Positions 1-5,100 of a DNA stretch of 9,821 nucleotides are shown one piece after another. Position numbers and translations under genes: made by a program. Within the stretch, counting starts at the first letter, position 1; every line of letters starts with the position of its first letter. The stretch lies in assembly GCA_036847185.1 (NCBI GenBank), contig DAIUAM010000076.1, forward strand, positions 1-9,821. The letters are read 5' to 3'. The DNA is from UBA4738 sp002413305. Lineage in GTDB: Bacteria; Actinomycetota; UBA4738. Below the pieces are notes generated by a model. The model did not search any database, was not told the DNA's origin, and saw only the letters and a list, made by a program, of their open reading frames with translations.

Positions 1-119
1 TCCCTCTTGCCCTTGGACTCCAGGGAGCGGTTGCCGGTGGCTCGTCCAGCAGCCTCCTTGACCTTGCCCTTGATCCGGTCCGCCTTGCCGTCAGCCTTCT
101 TCCTGCTACCCGCTGCCAT
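1..119 (-). CDS. CsbD-like stress response protein (partial, C-terminus beyond window)
   Basis: Only the first 39 codons lie in the window; the gene runs off the left edge. The visible protein is short, very basic and hydrophilic, with the CsbD signature spelled KADRIKGKVKEAAG followed by RATGN and SLESKGK. CsbD-family proteins are about 60-70 residues, cytosolic and induced by general stress, and their biochemical role is unknown. The ATG at 119 is preceded on the minus strand by AAGGAG with a 6-base spacing, which fixes the start. That Shine-Dalgarno lies inside the end of the upstream 36-codon ORF, and the start overlaps its stop by 14 bases. The gene therefore looks like the last visible member of a compact transcription unit behind the hemolysin III gene. 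Confidence 0.85.
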   Translation of the reverse strand, partial: MAAGSRKKADGKADRIKGKVKEAAGRATGNRSLESKGKR

Positions 120-216
120 GGGCTCTCCTTCCCAGAGGGTACTCATGCTCAAACTCCAGCGCGGGGAGGTCGTTCGGCGTGCGCGATCTCACGTGCTTCC
201 CTTCGATGGCACTCAT
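106..216 (-). CDS. Small 36-residue ORF between hlyIII and csbD
   Basis: Not a family I recognise. The ATG (216-214) shares an ATGA with the stop codon of the hemolysin III gene, and the TAG (108-106) overlaps the start of the CsbD gene by 14 bases. The product starts MSAIEGKHVRSR and has an acidic middle (LPALEFEHEYP) before a basic end; it has no membrane segment or cysteine. Roughly three quarters of its third codon positions are G or C, compatible with coding in this genome. There is no convincing Shine-Dalgarno, so translation would depend on coupling to the upstream gene. It could equally be a chance frame across an intergenic stretch; the double overlap is the main argument for it. Confidence 0.4.
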   Translation of the reverse strand: MSAIEGKHVRSRTPNDLPALEFEHEYPLGRRAHGSG

Positions 217-923
217 CCGAGGACCGGTCGCGCGGGCAGCACGAGCAGCAGCACCGCGACGTAGTGACAGAGGCTTCCCGCAACGACGAAGGAATGCCAG
301 ACCTCGTGGTAGCCGAACGTGGCCGGGTTCGGATCGGGGCGCTTCCTGCTGAAGACGATCGCCCCAGCCGTGTACAGCAGGCCTCCGAGGACCACGAAGC
401 CGAACGTGACCACTCCGACGTGAGCCAGGATCTGTTTGGTGAACCCGAGGGTTGCCCACCCGAGCCCGATGTACAGCACCCCGGTGGCGATGCGGAACCC
501 GTCGATGCGGATGACCTTCAGGGCGATGCCGACGGCGGCGCCTGCCCAGACGGATCCGACCAGGACGAAGGACCACAGCGGCCGCACGGCCAGCAGGCCC
601 ACCGGGGTGGTGGTGCCGGCGATGAGGATGTAGATCATCGAATGGTCGGCTCGCTTCATGACAGCCCGCACGCGAGGCGACAATCGGAGCCGGTGGTAGG
701 AGCTGCTCACGCCGAACAGTCCCGCCAGGCTCCCCGCGTACACGGTGGCCGCCGTCCGAGCGGTTGCCGTGTGCGCCAGCGTGATCAAAGTGATCCCGGC
801 CGGGATGGCCGCGAAGAACGCCATCTGATGAAGCCGACCCCGCCACCGCGGCTTGGGTACCCCGGCATCTTCGTCTGAGACGGCCACGACGGCGGGCTGA
901 GAGTCGGTACCTGCTGCCCTCAT
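213..923 (-). CDS. Hemolysin III family (PAQR/YqfA-like) seven-helix membrane protein
   Basis: A 236-residue polytopic membrane protein of the HlyIII/PAQR (adiponectin-receptor-like) family, the usual bacterial length being about 210-230. Family signatures are in order: SSSYHR around residues 73-78, a basic-DH segment (KRADHSMIY) near 90-98, TTTPVGLLA near 104-112, and HEVWH at 206-210 in the last helix. Ser, His77, Asp93, His206 and His210 correspond to the polar/metal-binding set of PAQR proteins, which points to a zinc-dependent membrane hydrolase fold. Direct haemolytic activity is not implied. I chose the ATG at 923 because homology starts about 30 residues later and because it overlaps the stop of an upstream 33-codon ORF as ATGA. 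The frame is open further upstream to 1121, but that part is low-complexity Pro/Arg sequence and unlikely to be translated. Confidence 0.88.
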   Translation of the reverse strand: MRAAGTDSQPAVVAVSDEDAGVPKPRWRGRLHQMAFFAAIPAGITLITLAHTATARTAATVYAGSLAGLFGVSSSYHRLRLSPRVRAVMKRADHSMIYILIAGTTTPVGLLAVRPLWSFVLVGSVWAGAAVGIALKVIRIDGFRIATGVLYIGLGWATLGFTKQILAHVGVVTFGFVVLGGLLYTAGAIVFSRKRPDPNPATFGYHEVWHSFVVAGSLCHYVAVLLLVLPARPVLG

Positions 924-1021
924 ACGGTGGAGACCCGGGTGGTCGCCGGGCCGCCCGCCCACGTCTCGACCGATCGTCCTCCACCCACGGCCGTCCATGC
1001 GTGCGGCTTCGCGCCCGTCAT
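920..1021 (-). CDS. 33-codon leader ORF translationally coupled to the hemolysin III gene
   Basis: A short frame beginning MTGAKPHAW and ending RVSTV. Its ATG at 1021 has the best Shine-Dalgarno in this part of the window (GAGGAGG, 4 bases before the ATG), whereas the hemolysin III start itself has none. Its TGA overlaps the hemolysin III ATG as ATGA, so ribosomes finishing the leader would be positioned to restart there. The peptide resembles no family I know, has no membrane segment and no run of one amino acid typical of attenuator leaders. It may serve only to load ribosomes onto the membrane-protein gene. Evidence is positional; the peptide itself may have no function. Confidence 0.4.
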   Translation of the reverse strand: MTGAKPHAWTAVGGGRSVETWAGGPATTRVSTV

Positions 1022-1037
1022 GGGACCTCCTCGTTGG

Positions 1038-1061
1038 GCTCGGTCGCGGGCGCGGCCGAGC
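1038..1061. promoter_or_regulatory. Inverted repeat upstream of the leader ORF
   Basis: GCTCGG at 1038-1043 pairs with CCGAGC at 1056-1061, and inside it CGC (1045-1047) with GCG (1052-1054) around a 4-base loop. In a minus-strand transcript this hairpin would end 17 bases before the leader ATG, just ahead of its Shine-Dalgarno, with one C.A mismatch. No U-tract follows on either strand, so an intrinsic terminator is unlikely. A leader structure or operator is possible, but such GC-rich repeats also arise by chance. Confidence 0.25.
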
Positions 1062-1169
1062 AGTCCGATGACCGGGAGCTGGGGTCGGGGAGGGGGGCCC
1101 GGACTCTGAGGGCTCACCCAACGAGCATCACGGTACACCGTTTCGCGTCGTAGGGGGAAGGTGCTTCAG

Positions 1170-1449
1170 ACGTTCCGGCCACCACCGCGGCGTCGATCAC
1201 GTCAGAGGTCTTGGCTCCTGCGCAGAGCTCGCCGGCCGACGTGGCCAGGCGTCTCCGCCAGCGGGCTGCACCCAGCGGGCCTTCACCACCTGCCCCAGGC
1301 GAGCCTGCCCCGCGCTGCGCCACGCTTTGGCCAGGGCCGGAGCCGGGACGACCGGAACCTGTCGGGGTCGGAAATCGGAGTTCGCTGGCTGATGTTCGCA
1401 TACCCATTCTCCCTCGAGGCGAATAGGGCTCGGCGGCGACTACCGCCAT
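1170..1449 (-). pseudogene. Degraded PIN-domain (VapC-type) toxin gene
   Basis: No single frame is intact, but consecutive pieces in three minus-strand frames rebuild a PIN-domain ribonuclease of the actinobacterial VapC type. The order is MAVVAA (start at 1449), then ALFASRENGYANIS, then VPVVPAPALAKAWR...ARLGQVV, then LATSAGELCAGAKTSDVIDA plus AVVAG. The family pattern is roughly MxVxDAGAL...VPAxxLAQxWR...ARL...AGxLxxxxGTSDVxDAxVV. At least three frameshifts are needed. The first catalytic Asp, normally in VDAG, is Ala here; the Asp of TSDVIDA survives. The C-terminal strand with its usual TSDP motif is missing. The relic starts 9 bases after the ERCC4 stop. No antitoxin gene is visible beside it, so a functional toxin-antitoxin pair is excluded. 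Confidence 0.6.
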
Positions 1450-1457
1450 GACCGTCT

Positions 1458-1976
1458 TCAGGCCAGAGTCTCGCCTGGCGCGTCGGCGATCGCCGCCGCC
1501 AGGAACCGGTAGGTCCACTCCTCGGCGAACCGACGGGAGTCGGCGAAGACGACCTGGACCTCGGGGTAGCGGACCTGCAGTCGGGCCAAGACGTCGCCGA
1601 GCCAGCCCCCCGGCACGTGCCGGGATGCCAGCAGCGCCGGGTATCGTCCCTCCACCACCACGGCGGAGAGGGGAAGCTCCGCCAGGCGCTGCATCTGGAA
1701 GGCCAGGGTCCCATCCGACAGGGTGGTGGCCAGGTTCTCCAGGCTCTTGCGCTCCACCGCAGCCACGATGGTGCCCTCTTCGTCCCGCGCCGCGTAGTCG
1801 CCCGCTTGGAGCGCGGCCCGTTCGGTCCGGACCTCTCGCCCGGCGAACCGGTAGGCGTAGCGCTCCCGGGAGTCGACGTCGATGGTGAAGCCGGAGGTGA
1901 GGGCCCGCCGTCGGGGGACCCGTCCACGGGGGTTCGCCGTCCGGGCGCTAGCAAAGGCAAGTGCGAGCGCCGACAT
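1458..1976 (-). CDS. ERCC4-domain nuclease, N-terminally truncated
   Basis: A 172-residue protein carrying an XPF/ERCC4-type nuclease domain as found in actinobacterial ERCC4-domain proteins of about 300 residues. Visible motifs: TIDVDSRERY (31-40), AGDY (58-61), VERKSLEN (74-81), LSDGTLAFQMQRLAELP, AVVVEGRY, LQVRYPEVQVVFADSRRFAEEWTYRFLAAA at the end. The catalytic signature is GD...ERKxxxD; the last Asp is Asn81 here. Similarity begins only at ASARTAN (9-15), so the usual N-terminal ~110 residues are missing. Immediately upstream lies a gas-vesicle gene relic in another frame, suggesting a deletion join. Starts are poor: ATG at 1976 or an upstream TTG at 2045, neither with a Shine-Dalgarno. 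The ORF is intact over the nuclease domain, but it may be a dying gene. Confidence 0.65.
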   Translation of the reverse strand: MSALALAFASARTANPRGRVPRRRALTSGFTIDVDSRERYAYRFAGREVRTERAALQAGDYAARDEEGTIVAAVERKSLENLATTLSDGTLAFQMQRLAELPLSAVVVEGRYPALLASRHVPGGWLGDVLARLQVRYPEVQVVFADSRRFAEEWTYRFLAAAIADAPGETLA

Positions 1977-2029
1977 CGTGAGGTGTAGCCCAGTCGCTGC
2001 AAGCGGATGGGTCCTCCTCGGGCAGGCAA

Positions 2030-2193
2030 GCACCGATGCGAGCAAAGCGTGAGACTGAGGGCCGTACCAGGTCCACGTCGCCGCCGACCAGGATGGCGTC
2101 GCCGCCGATCACCGCCCCCGTCCCGAGCAGGCGGTCGAGCACGTGGGCCCCCGTGAGTTCGGACTGGACGTTCCGGTCGGGATCCTCGCTCAT
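2030..2193 (-). pseudogene. Gas vesicle GvpA/GvpJ-family relic, truncated and frameshifted
   Basis: From an ATG at 2193, with GGAG 7 bases upstream, the minus strand encodes MSEDPDRNVQSELTG and then HVLDRLLGTGAVIGGDAILV and GGDVDLVR. This follows the GvpA/GvpJ/GvpS core pattern xLLDRLLDKGVVIxGDxxISVAGVDLIxLxLRxLLASV. After VDLVR the original frame loses similarity, but the continuation reappears as LSLTL in the next frame and LASV in the third, so about two small indels broke the gene. Sequence after LASV is unrelated, and the ERCC4 fragment begins about 70 bases on. GvpA-like proteins form or cap the gas vesicle wall. No other gvp gene is visible, so this is a relic and not evidence for flotation. 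Confidence 0.55.
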
Positions 2194-2304
2194 CCCGCAA
2201 CTCCAGCCCATCAGGCCGCAGAAGCTGTGGCCATGTCGGGCCGCAGCGCCGCCGGAACAGCCTCAGTCACTAGAGCCGGCGAACCGCCTCAGGAAGCCCC
2301 TCGC

Positions 2305-3402
2305 TCAATGCAGGAGGTCCAGGGTGTTGGTCGCGTCGTCCACGAAGTACTCACCCCCGCCGGGAGCGTTGGCGAGCCCGAACAGCGCCCCCGCCCCGGG
2401 TGGGGTCCCGCTCTTGTCGAGGAAGATGGCACGAACCTGGGTTCCCGCCGGCGTGGTATCGACCAGCTTGCCGTTGCCCCCGTTAGTGGTGAGGATGTCG
2501 CCGTTCGGGGCGACCACCAGGCCGAGCGGGTCGTTCAGCAGGCCGTTCGCGGTCACGTCTGCCCCCGTCCCATCGCTGGCCATCCGGGTGAGCGCGGCGG
2601 GGATCGCCGAGATTCGATTGTCGACCGAGTCGGCGACGAACAGCGTCCCGTCCGATCCGAGGCCGACCCCCGTGGGCCCCACCACGAGCGCTGCGGGATC
2701 CGTTCGCTGGCCGAAGCCGGAGCCGACCACGACCTCGGAGGTCACCGATGGAACCGGCGTGGTCGTGTCGAGGGTGACCCGAACGACCGTCCCGCGGTTG
2801 ACGACGGCGCCCCCGCCCGCCACCGTTCCGTTCAACACGTTCGTGACGAAGAGCACGGCGCCGTTTGCACGATCGACCGTGGTCATGTCCCACGGGCCGT
2901 TGATGAGGCCTCCCGAGATGGTCTCGGCGACGGTTCCCGAGCTCGAGAGCACGATCAGACAGCCCGCCCTCGCGGTGGCGGACGTCCCGTCGGACGTGGG
3001 GAGGCTGCCGACGATGACCCACCCCCCGTGCAGCACGCCCAGCGCGGTGGTCAGGCCCACCCCACCCGGGCACGGACCGACCAGCGATCCCGGCCGGATG
3101 CGCGCGAAGAGCGACGCGTGCCCGGCAGGGGAGATCTGGACGATCGTCGTTCCGGTTCCCTGCAGGTTTGAGGCGGCGTTGAAGTTGCTCACCAGGATGT
3201 CGCCTCCGACCAGCGATCCCGTGGTGGTCGGGACCACCGCCACGCCGTAGGGATTCACGTCCCCGTTGGGCGGAACCGTGGAGGCGATCGTGGTGATGCT
3301 CGCGTGCGCGCCCGCGGTCCCCGCCGAGGCGCTCCAGGCCGGAATCACCACGAGCGCGCCTCCGATGGCCATCGCCAGGCCCGTTCGCCACCGTCGCGTC
3401 AT
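2305..3402 (-). CDS. Secreted NHL/SMP-30-like beta-propeller protein
   Basis: A 365-residue protein with a signal peptide: basic MTRRWR, a hydrophobic stretch at about 8-23 and a probable cleavage after ASA at 25-27. The mature part consists of repeated strand motifs typical of NHL/YVTN-type six-bladed propellers: NPYGVAVVP, GDILVSNFN, NGPWDMTTVD, GAVLFVTNVLNGTV, GPTGVGLGSDGTLFVADSVDNRI, NDPLGLVVAPNGDILTTNGG and a final GEYFVDDATNTL. It is rich in Thr, Gly and Val, as usual for exported actinobacterial proteins. No catalytic motif can be assigned, so binding or scaffolding outside the membrane is the safest inference. The ATG at 3402 is preceded by GGGAGG 7 bases upstream; the open frame upstream to 3522 has no signal-peptide logic. 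A possible ECF-type promoter lies about 50 bases upstream. The 195 bases up to the zinc-ribbon gene hold nothing else I recognise. Confidence 0.8.
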   Translation of the reverse strand: MTRRWRTGLAMAIGGALVVIPAWSASAGTAGAHASITTIASTVPPNGDVNPYGVAVVPTTTGSLVGGDILVSNFNAASNLQGTGTTIVQISPAGHASLFARIRPGSLVGPCPGGVGLTTALGVLHGGWVIVGSLPTSDGTSATARAGCLIVLSSSGTVAETISGGLINGPWDMTTVDRANGAVLFVTNVLNGTVAGGGAVVNRGTVVRVTLDTTTPVPSVTSEVVVGSGFGQRTDPAALVVGPTGVGLGSDGTLFVADSVDNRISAIPAALTRMASDGTGADVTANGLLNDPLGLVVAPNGDILTTNGGNGKLVDTTPAGTQVRAIFLDKSGTPPGAGALFGLANAPGGGEYFVDDATNTLDLLH

Positions 3403-3453
3403 CTGTCGCCTCCCGCGGCCATGGGTGGAGGAAGGGCGGGTGGCCGCACAGGG

Positions 3454-3481
3454 TATACGACCGGCGGGACCGGGCGGTTCA
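3454..3481 (-). promoter_or_regulatory. Possible ECF-sigma-type promoter for the secreted propeller gene
   Basis: Read on the minus strand, TGAACC (3481-3476), a 16-base spacer and CGTATA (3459-3454) resemble the architecture of ECF sigma promoters such as those of Bacillus SigW (TGAAAC-N16-CGTA). It would give a leader of about 45 bases before the ATG at 3402. An alternative -10, TACCCT at 3455-3450, fits a housekeeping promoter, but no acceptable TTGACA-like -35 is present. No sigma factor gene is in the window to support it. Confidence 0.3.
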
Positions 3482-3597
3482 TCCGAGCTCCGAAGACTTG
3501 GGCATCCGGGTACCGTTCCCACCCTCGGCCACGCTCGGCCTTCGACGACGGCGTCAACCTGGTGTCCGCAGCCATGGGATCCAGATGAGTCACCGGG

Positions 3598-4095
3598 TCA
3601 CCCACCGGAGGGTTGAGGAAGCCTCGGTGTCCCGGACGTCCTGCGGACCTGCTGGGAAGCCGCGGCCTCGGAGATGCGCTGCCGGGTCGCGACCCGGGCG
3701 GCCGACTCCTTGAGGTCGCGGGCCATCGCGACCCGAACCGCGCGGGTGAGCCCTGGCACCGCCGCGGGCAGGGGACGTAGCGACCGCCCGCACCGGTCGC
3801 AGAACCGCGCCGCGTGGTCGTTCGTGGTTCGGCACCGCGGGCAGCGAAGCGGCGTGGACGGTCCCGAGGGGACGGTCGGGGAGGGCATCTTCCGTGCCGT
3901 TCGGGCGACCACGGTCTGAAACCGCGCCGCCTCGAACTCCCGGCGGGTGAGCGGGACCGAGGAGGCCCTGGCCCGTCCGAACGTCTGCCCGGCGGAACGA
4001 TCCGTCGGAGAGAACCCCGATCTCGAGGCGGTTCTCCTCCGCTCGGTCGGGAACAGCGACCCCTGCGTCGGCTGAGGAGATGTCGCTTGACCCAT
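3598..4095 (-). CDS. Uncharacterised zinc-ribbon protein under a LexA-type SOS box
   Basis: A 165-residue soluble, very basic protein. Residues 1-80 are a low-complexity Ser/Thr/Arg/Pro-rich region with one likely helix (LTRREFEAARFQTVVARTAR, about 49-68). A four-cysteine zinc ribbon follows: CPRC at 85-88 and CDRC at 99-102. Residues 115-152 form a probable amphipathic helix with many Arg and Ala, and the tail is Pro-rich. There is no signal peptide or membrane segment. I cannot name a function; a double-CxxC ribbon flanked by basic helices suits nucleic-acid or protein binding. The ATG at 4095 follows a purine-rich stretch (GGGGAAGG). About 30 bases farther upstream is a good promoter whose -35 is covered by an actinobacterial SOS box, so DNA-damage induction is the best contextual clue. 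Confidence 0.7.
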   Translation of the reverse strand: MGQATSPQPTQGSLFPTERRRTASRSGFSPTDRSAGQTFGRARASSVPLTRREFEAARFQTVVARTARKMPSPTVPSGPSTPLRCPRCRTTNDHAARFCDRCGRSLRPLPAAVPGLTRAVRVAMARDLKESAARVATRQRISEAAASQQVRRTSGTPRLPQPSGG

Positions 4096-4128
4096 CGCCC
4101 TTCCCCTCTCTCGTCCGGATGCCCAGCG

Positions 4129-4157
4129 ATGCTACCTGACCAGAGTGGCACTGTCGA
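4129..4157 (-). promoter_or_regulatory. Promoter of the zinc-ribbon gene
   Basis: On the minus strand, TCGACA (4157-4152), a 17-base spacer and TAGCAT (4134-4129) match the housekeeping consensus TTGACA-N17-TANNNT with one mismatch in the -35. Transcription would begin near 4122, leaving a leader of about 27 bases with a purine-rich ribosome site before the ATG at 4095. Confidence 0.55.
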
Positions 4158-4507
4158 ACACCTGTTCGGGCGGATTCCAAGCACCGGCCGGCCATGTCAC
4201 GGAGTCGATTCGTCGTTGCCACCCCGCAGGGATCCCACGGACTCTGGCCCCCCGCCGTTCCCATGCGTTTTCGCAGGTCACAACGAACGGTACTCGTGCG
4301 CTCGGGGTGATCCTCGTCGTGATCGGGATCGCGCTGCTCGTCGTCGGCGTCCTGTACCTCACGATCGCCGCCGACAAGCTCCCGAGCTTCATGGGCCACA
4401 TCGCCCACACGACGGGCCACCGGGCGAAGCGCGGTGTCGCCGGGCTCGTCCTCGGCGTGCTGTTCCTGGTCGGGGGAGGCGTGGCGATGGCGCGAGCCAG
4501 GCGCTGA
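4145..4507 (+). CDS. Small two-helix membrane protein of unknown function (start uncertain)
   Basis: The convincing part is the last ~70 codons (about 4286-4507): a hydrophobic helix ALGVILVVIGIALLVVGVLY, a polar loop ADKLPSFMGHIAHTTGHRAKRG rich in His and basic residues, then a second helix GLVLGVLFLVGGGVAM and a basic end RARR. This hairpin topology is common among small actinobacterial membrane proteins of unknown role. The frame is open back to a GTG at 4145, but its first ~46 codons look non-coding and would contain the SOS box. In-frame GTG codons at 4307 and 4319 fall inside the first helix. A more natural start would be near ACG at 4283, which has AGGT just upstream, so the ancestral ATG may have mutated. 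It diverges from the zinc-ribbon gene and could share its regulatory region. Confidence 0.5.
   Translation: MALSNTCSGGFQAPAGHVTESIRRCHPAGIPRTLAPRRSHAFSQVTTNGTRALGVILVVIGIALLVVGVLYLTIAADKLPSFMGHIAHTTGHRAKRGVAGLVLGVLFLVGGGVAMARARR
4154..4169. promoter_or_regulatory. LexA-type SOS box
   Basis: TCGAAC-ACCT-GTTCGG on the plus strand: ten of the eleven outer bases of the actinobacterial SOS operator TCGAAC-N4-GTTCGA that pair as CGAAC/GTTCG are kept, with only the last A changed to G. On the minus strand it reads CCGAAC-AGGT-GTTCGA and overlaps the -35 hexamer of the zinc-ribbon promoter. This is where a LexA dimer would block RNA polymerase. It is the only GAAC-N4-GTTC element I found in the window. 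Confidence 0.65.
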
Positions 4508-4549
4508 AGGGCGAAGCAACTGGCGCGAGGCGACACGAGCTACGGCCGT

Positions 4550-4852
4550 TCATCCTTGCTCTCGATCTCCGGGGCTCCGACTGATGGCGTCGACGTCAAA
4601 GGGTGCAGGAACTCCTCGGGGCCTCGTTCGGTCCTCGACCGGCCAAAGCCGAAAGGCGAGGTCTGTGCCCGTGTCGGGGTCCCTTTGCCCACCGAGGTCC
4701 AGAAGGAGCGGTTCCCCTCTTGCCATTGCCTTAGCGTCGACGGGTTCGACGACGACGAGGGAACCGCGCCTGGCCAGTGGCTTGAGCGAGTCGCCGAGGA
4801 CCCTCACGAGGAAGGAGCCCGCTAGCGCATCGCCCTGCCACTCCACCCATCT
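4550..4852 (-). pseudogene. C-terminal relic of an S24-family (LexA/UmuD-fold) peptidase
   Basis: The minus strand in one frame reads RWVEWQGDALAGSFLVRVLG, then GDSLKPLARRGSLVVVEP and, after a gap, GEPLLLDLGGQRDPDTGTD followed by LAFRLW. This follows the S24 pattern GWVEV...FVxRVxGDSMxPxxxxGSLxxF...GxIVLVxxxxxxDPxTGGxYTVKRY. The Ser of GDS is present; Met is Leu; the catalytic Lys expected in the TVKRY strand is not visible (AFRLW instead). There is no start codon or N-terminal part: similarity ends at about 4849, exactly where transposase sequence begins in another frame. S24 proteins are self-cleaving repressors or stress peptidases; this copy should be inactive. The frame stays open to 4550, but codon usage is more relaxed than in neighbouring genes, as expected for a relic. 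Confidence 0.45.
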
Positions 4853-5095
4853 CGGTCGCGGATGAGAAAGCCGATCTGCGTGCCCTCGTCCTCGCCTGCT
4901 GGGTGACCCACGCCGAGTCAGGATGGTCCGTGACGCCGGCCACGTGGACCCTCCTGGTCGAAAGCTCGATGAAGAACAGCACGTAGAGCGTGCGAAGCGT
5001 GATCGTCTCGACCGTGAAGAAGTTGGTGGCCAGGATGCCGGATGCCTGGGTGCGCAGGAACGCCCGCCAGCTCGGGTCCGGTCCCCGCGAGGCTG
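4846..5095 (-). mobile_element. Internal fragment of a DDE (rve integrase-core) transposase
   Basis: On the minus strand, PSWRAFLRTQASGILATNFF, then TVETITLRTLYVLFFIELST and RRVHVAGVTDHP...WVTQQAR is the integrase-core region of an IS481/IS3-like transposase frequent in Actinobacteria (family: W..FLRxQAxxILAxDFFTVET...YVLFFIEL.TRRVHxAGVTxxPxxxWVTQQAR). After QQAR a frameshift moves the reading to IGFLIRDRDG, the next conserved block. The first catalytic Asp (normally xDFF) is Asn, while the Asp of RDRD remains. Neither the N-terminal helix-turn-helix region nor the C-terminal catalytic Glu block is present, and no terminal inverted repeats are visible. Its left edge (about 4848) abuts the S24 relic and its right edge stops about 6 bases before the next gene. 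Confidence 0.7.
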
Positions 5096-5100
5096 GACCC

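Noticed and set aside
304..326. Second SOS-like element CGAAC...GTTCG
   Set aside because: The half-sites are separated by 8 bases instead of 4 and lie inside the hemolysin III coding sequence.
1114..1518. 134-codon minus-strand ORF as an intact gene
   Set aside because: Only its last third resembles a PIN domain; the rest of the PIN protein lies in the other two frames, so it is treated as part of a pseudogene.
2036..3250. 404-codon plus-strand ORF opposite the secreted propeller gene
   Set aside because: Low-complexity Pro/Ser/Thr product with no motif; the minus strand has signal peptide, repeats and a ribosome site.
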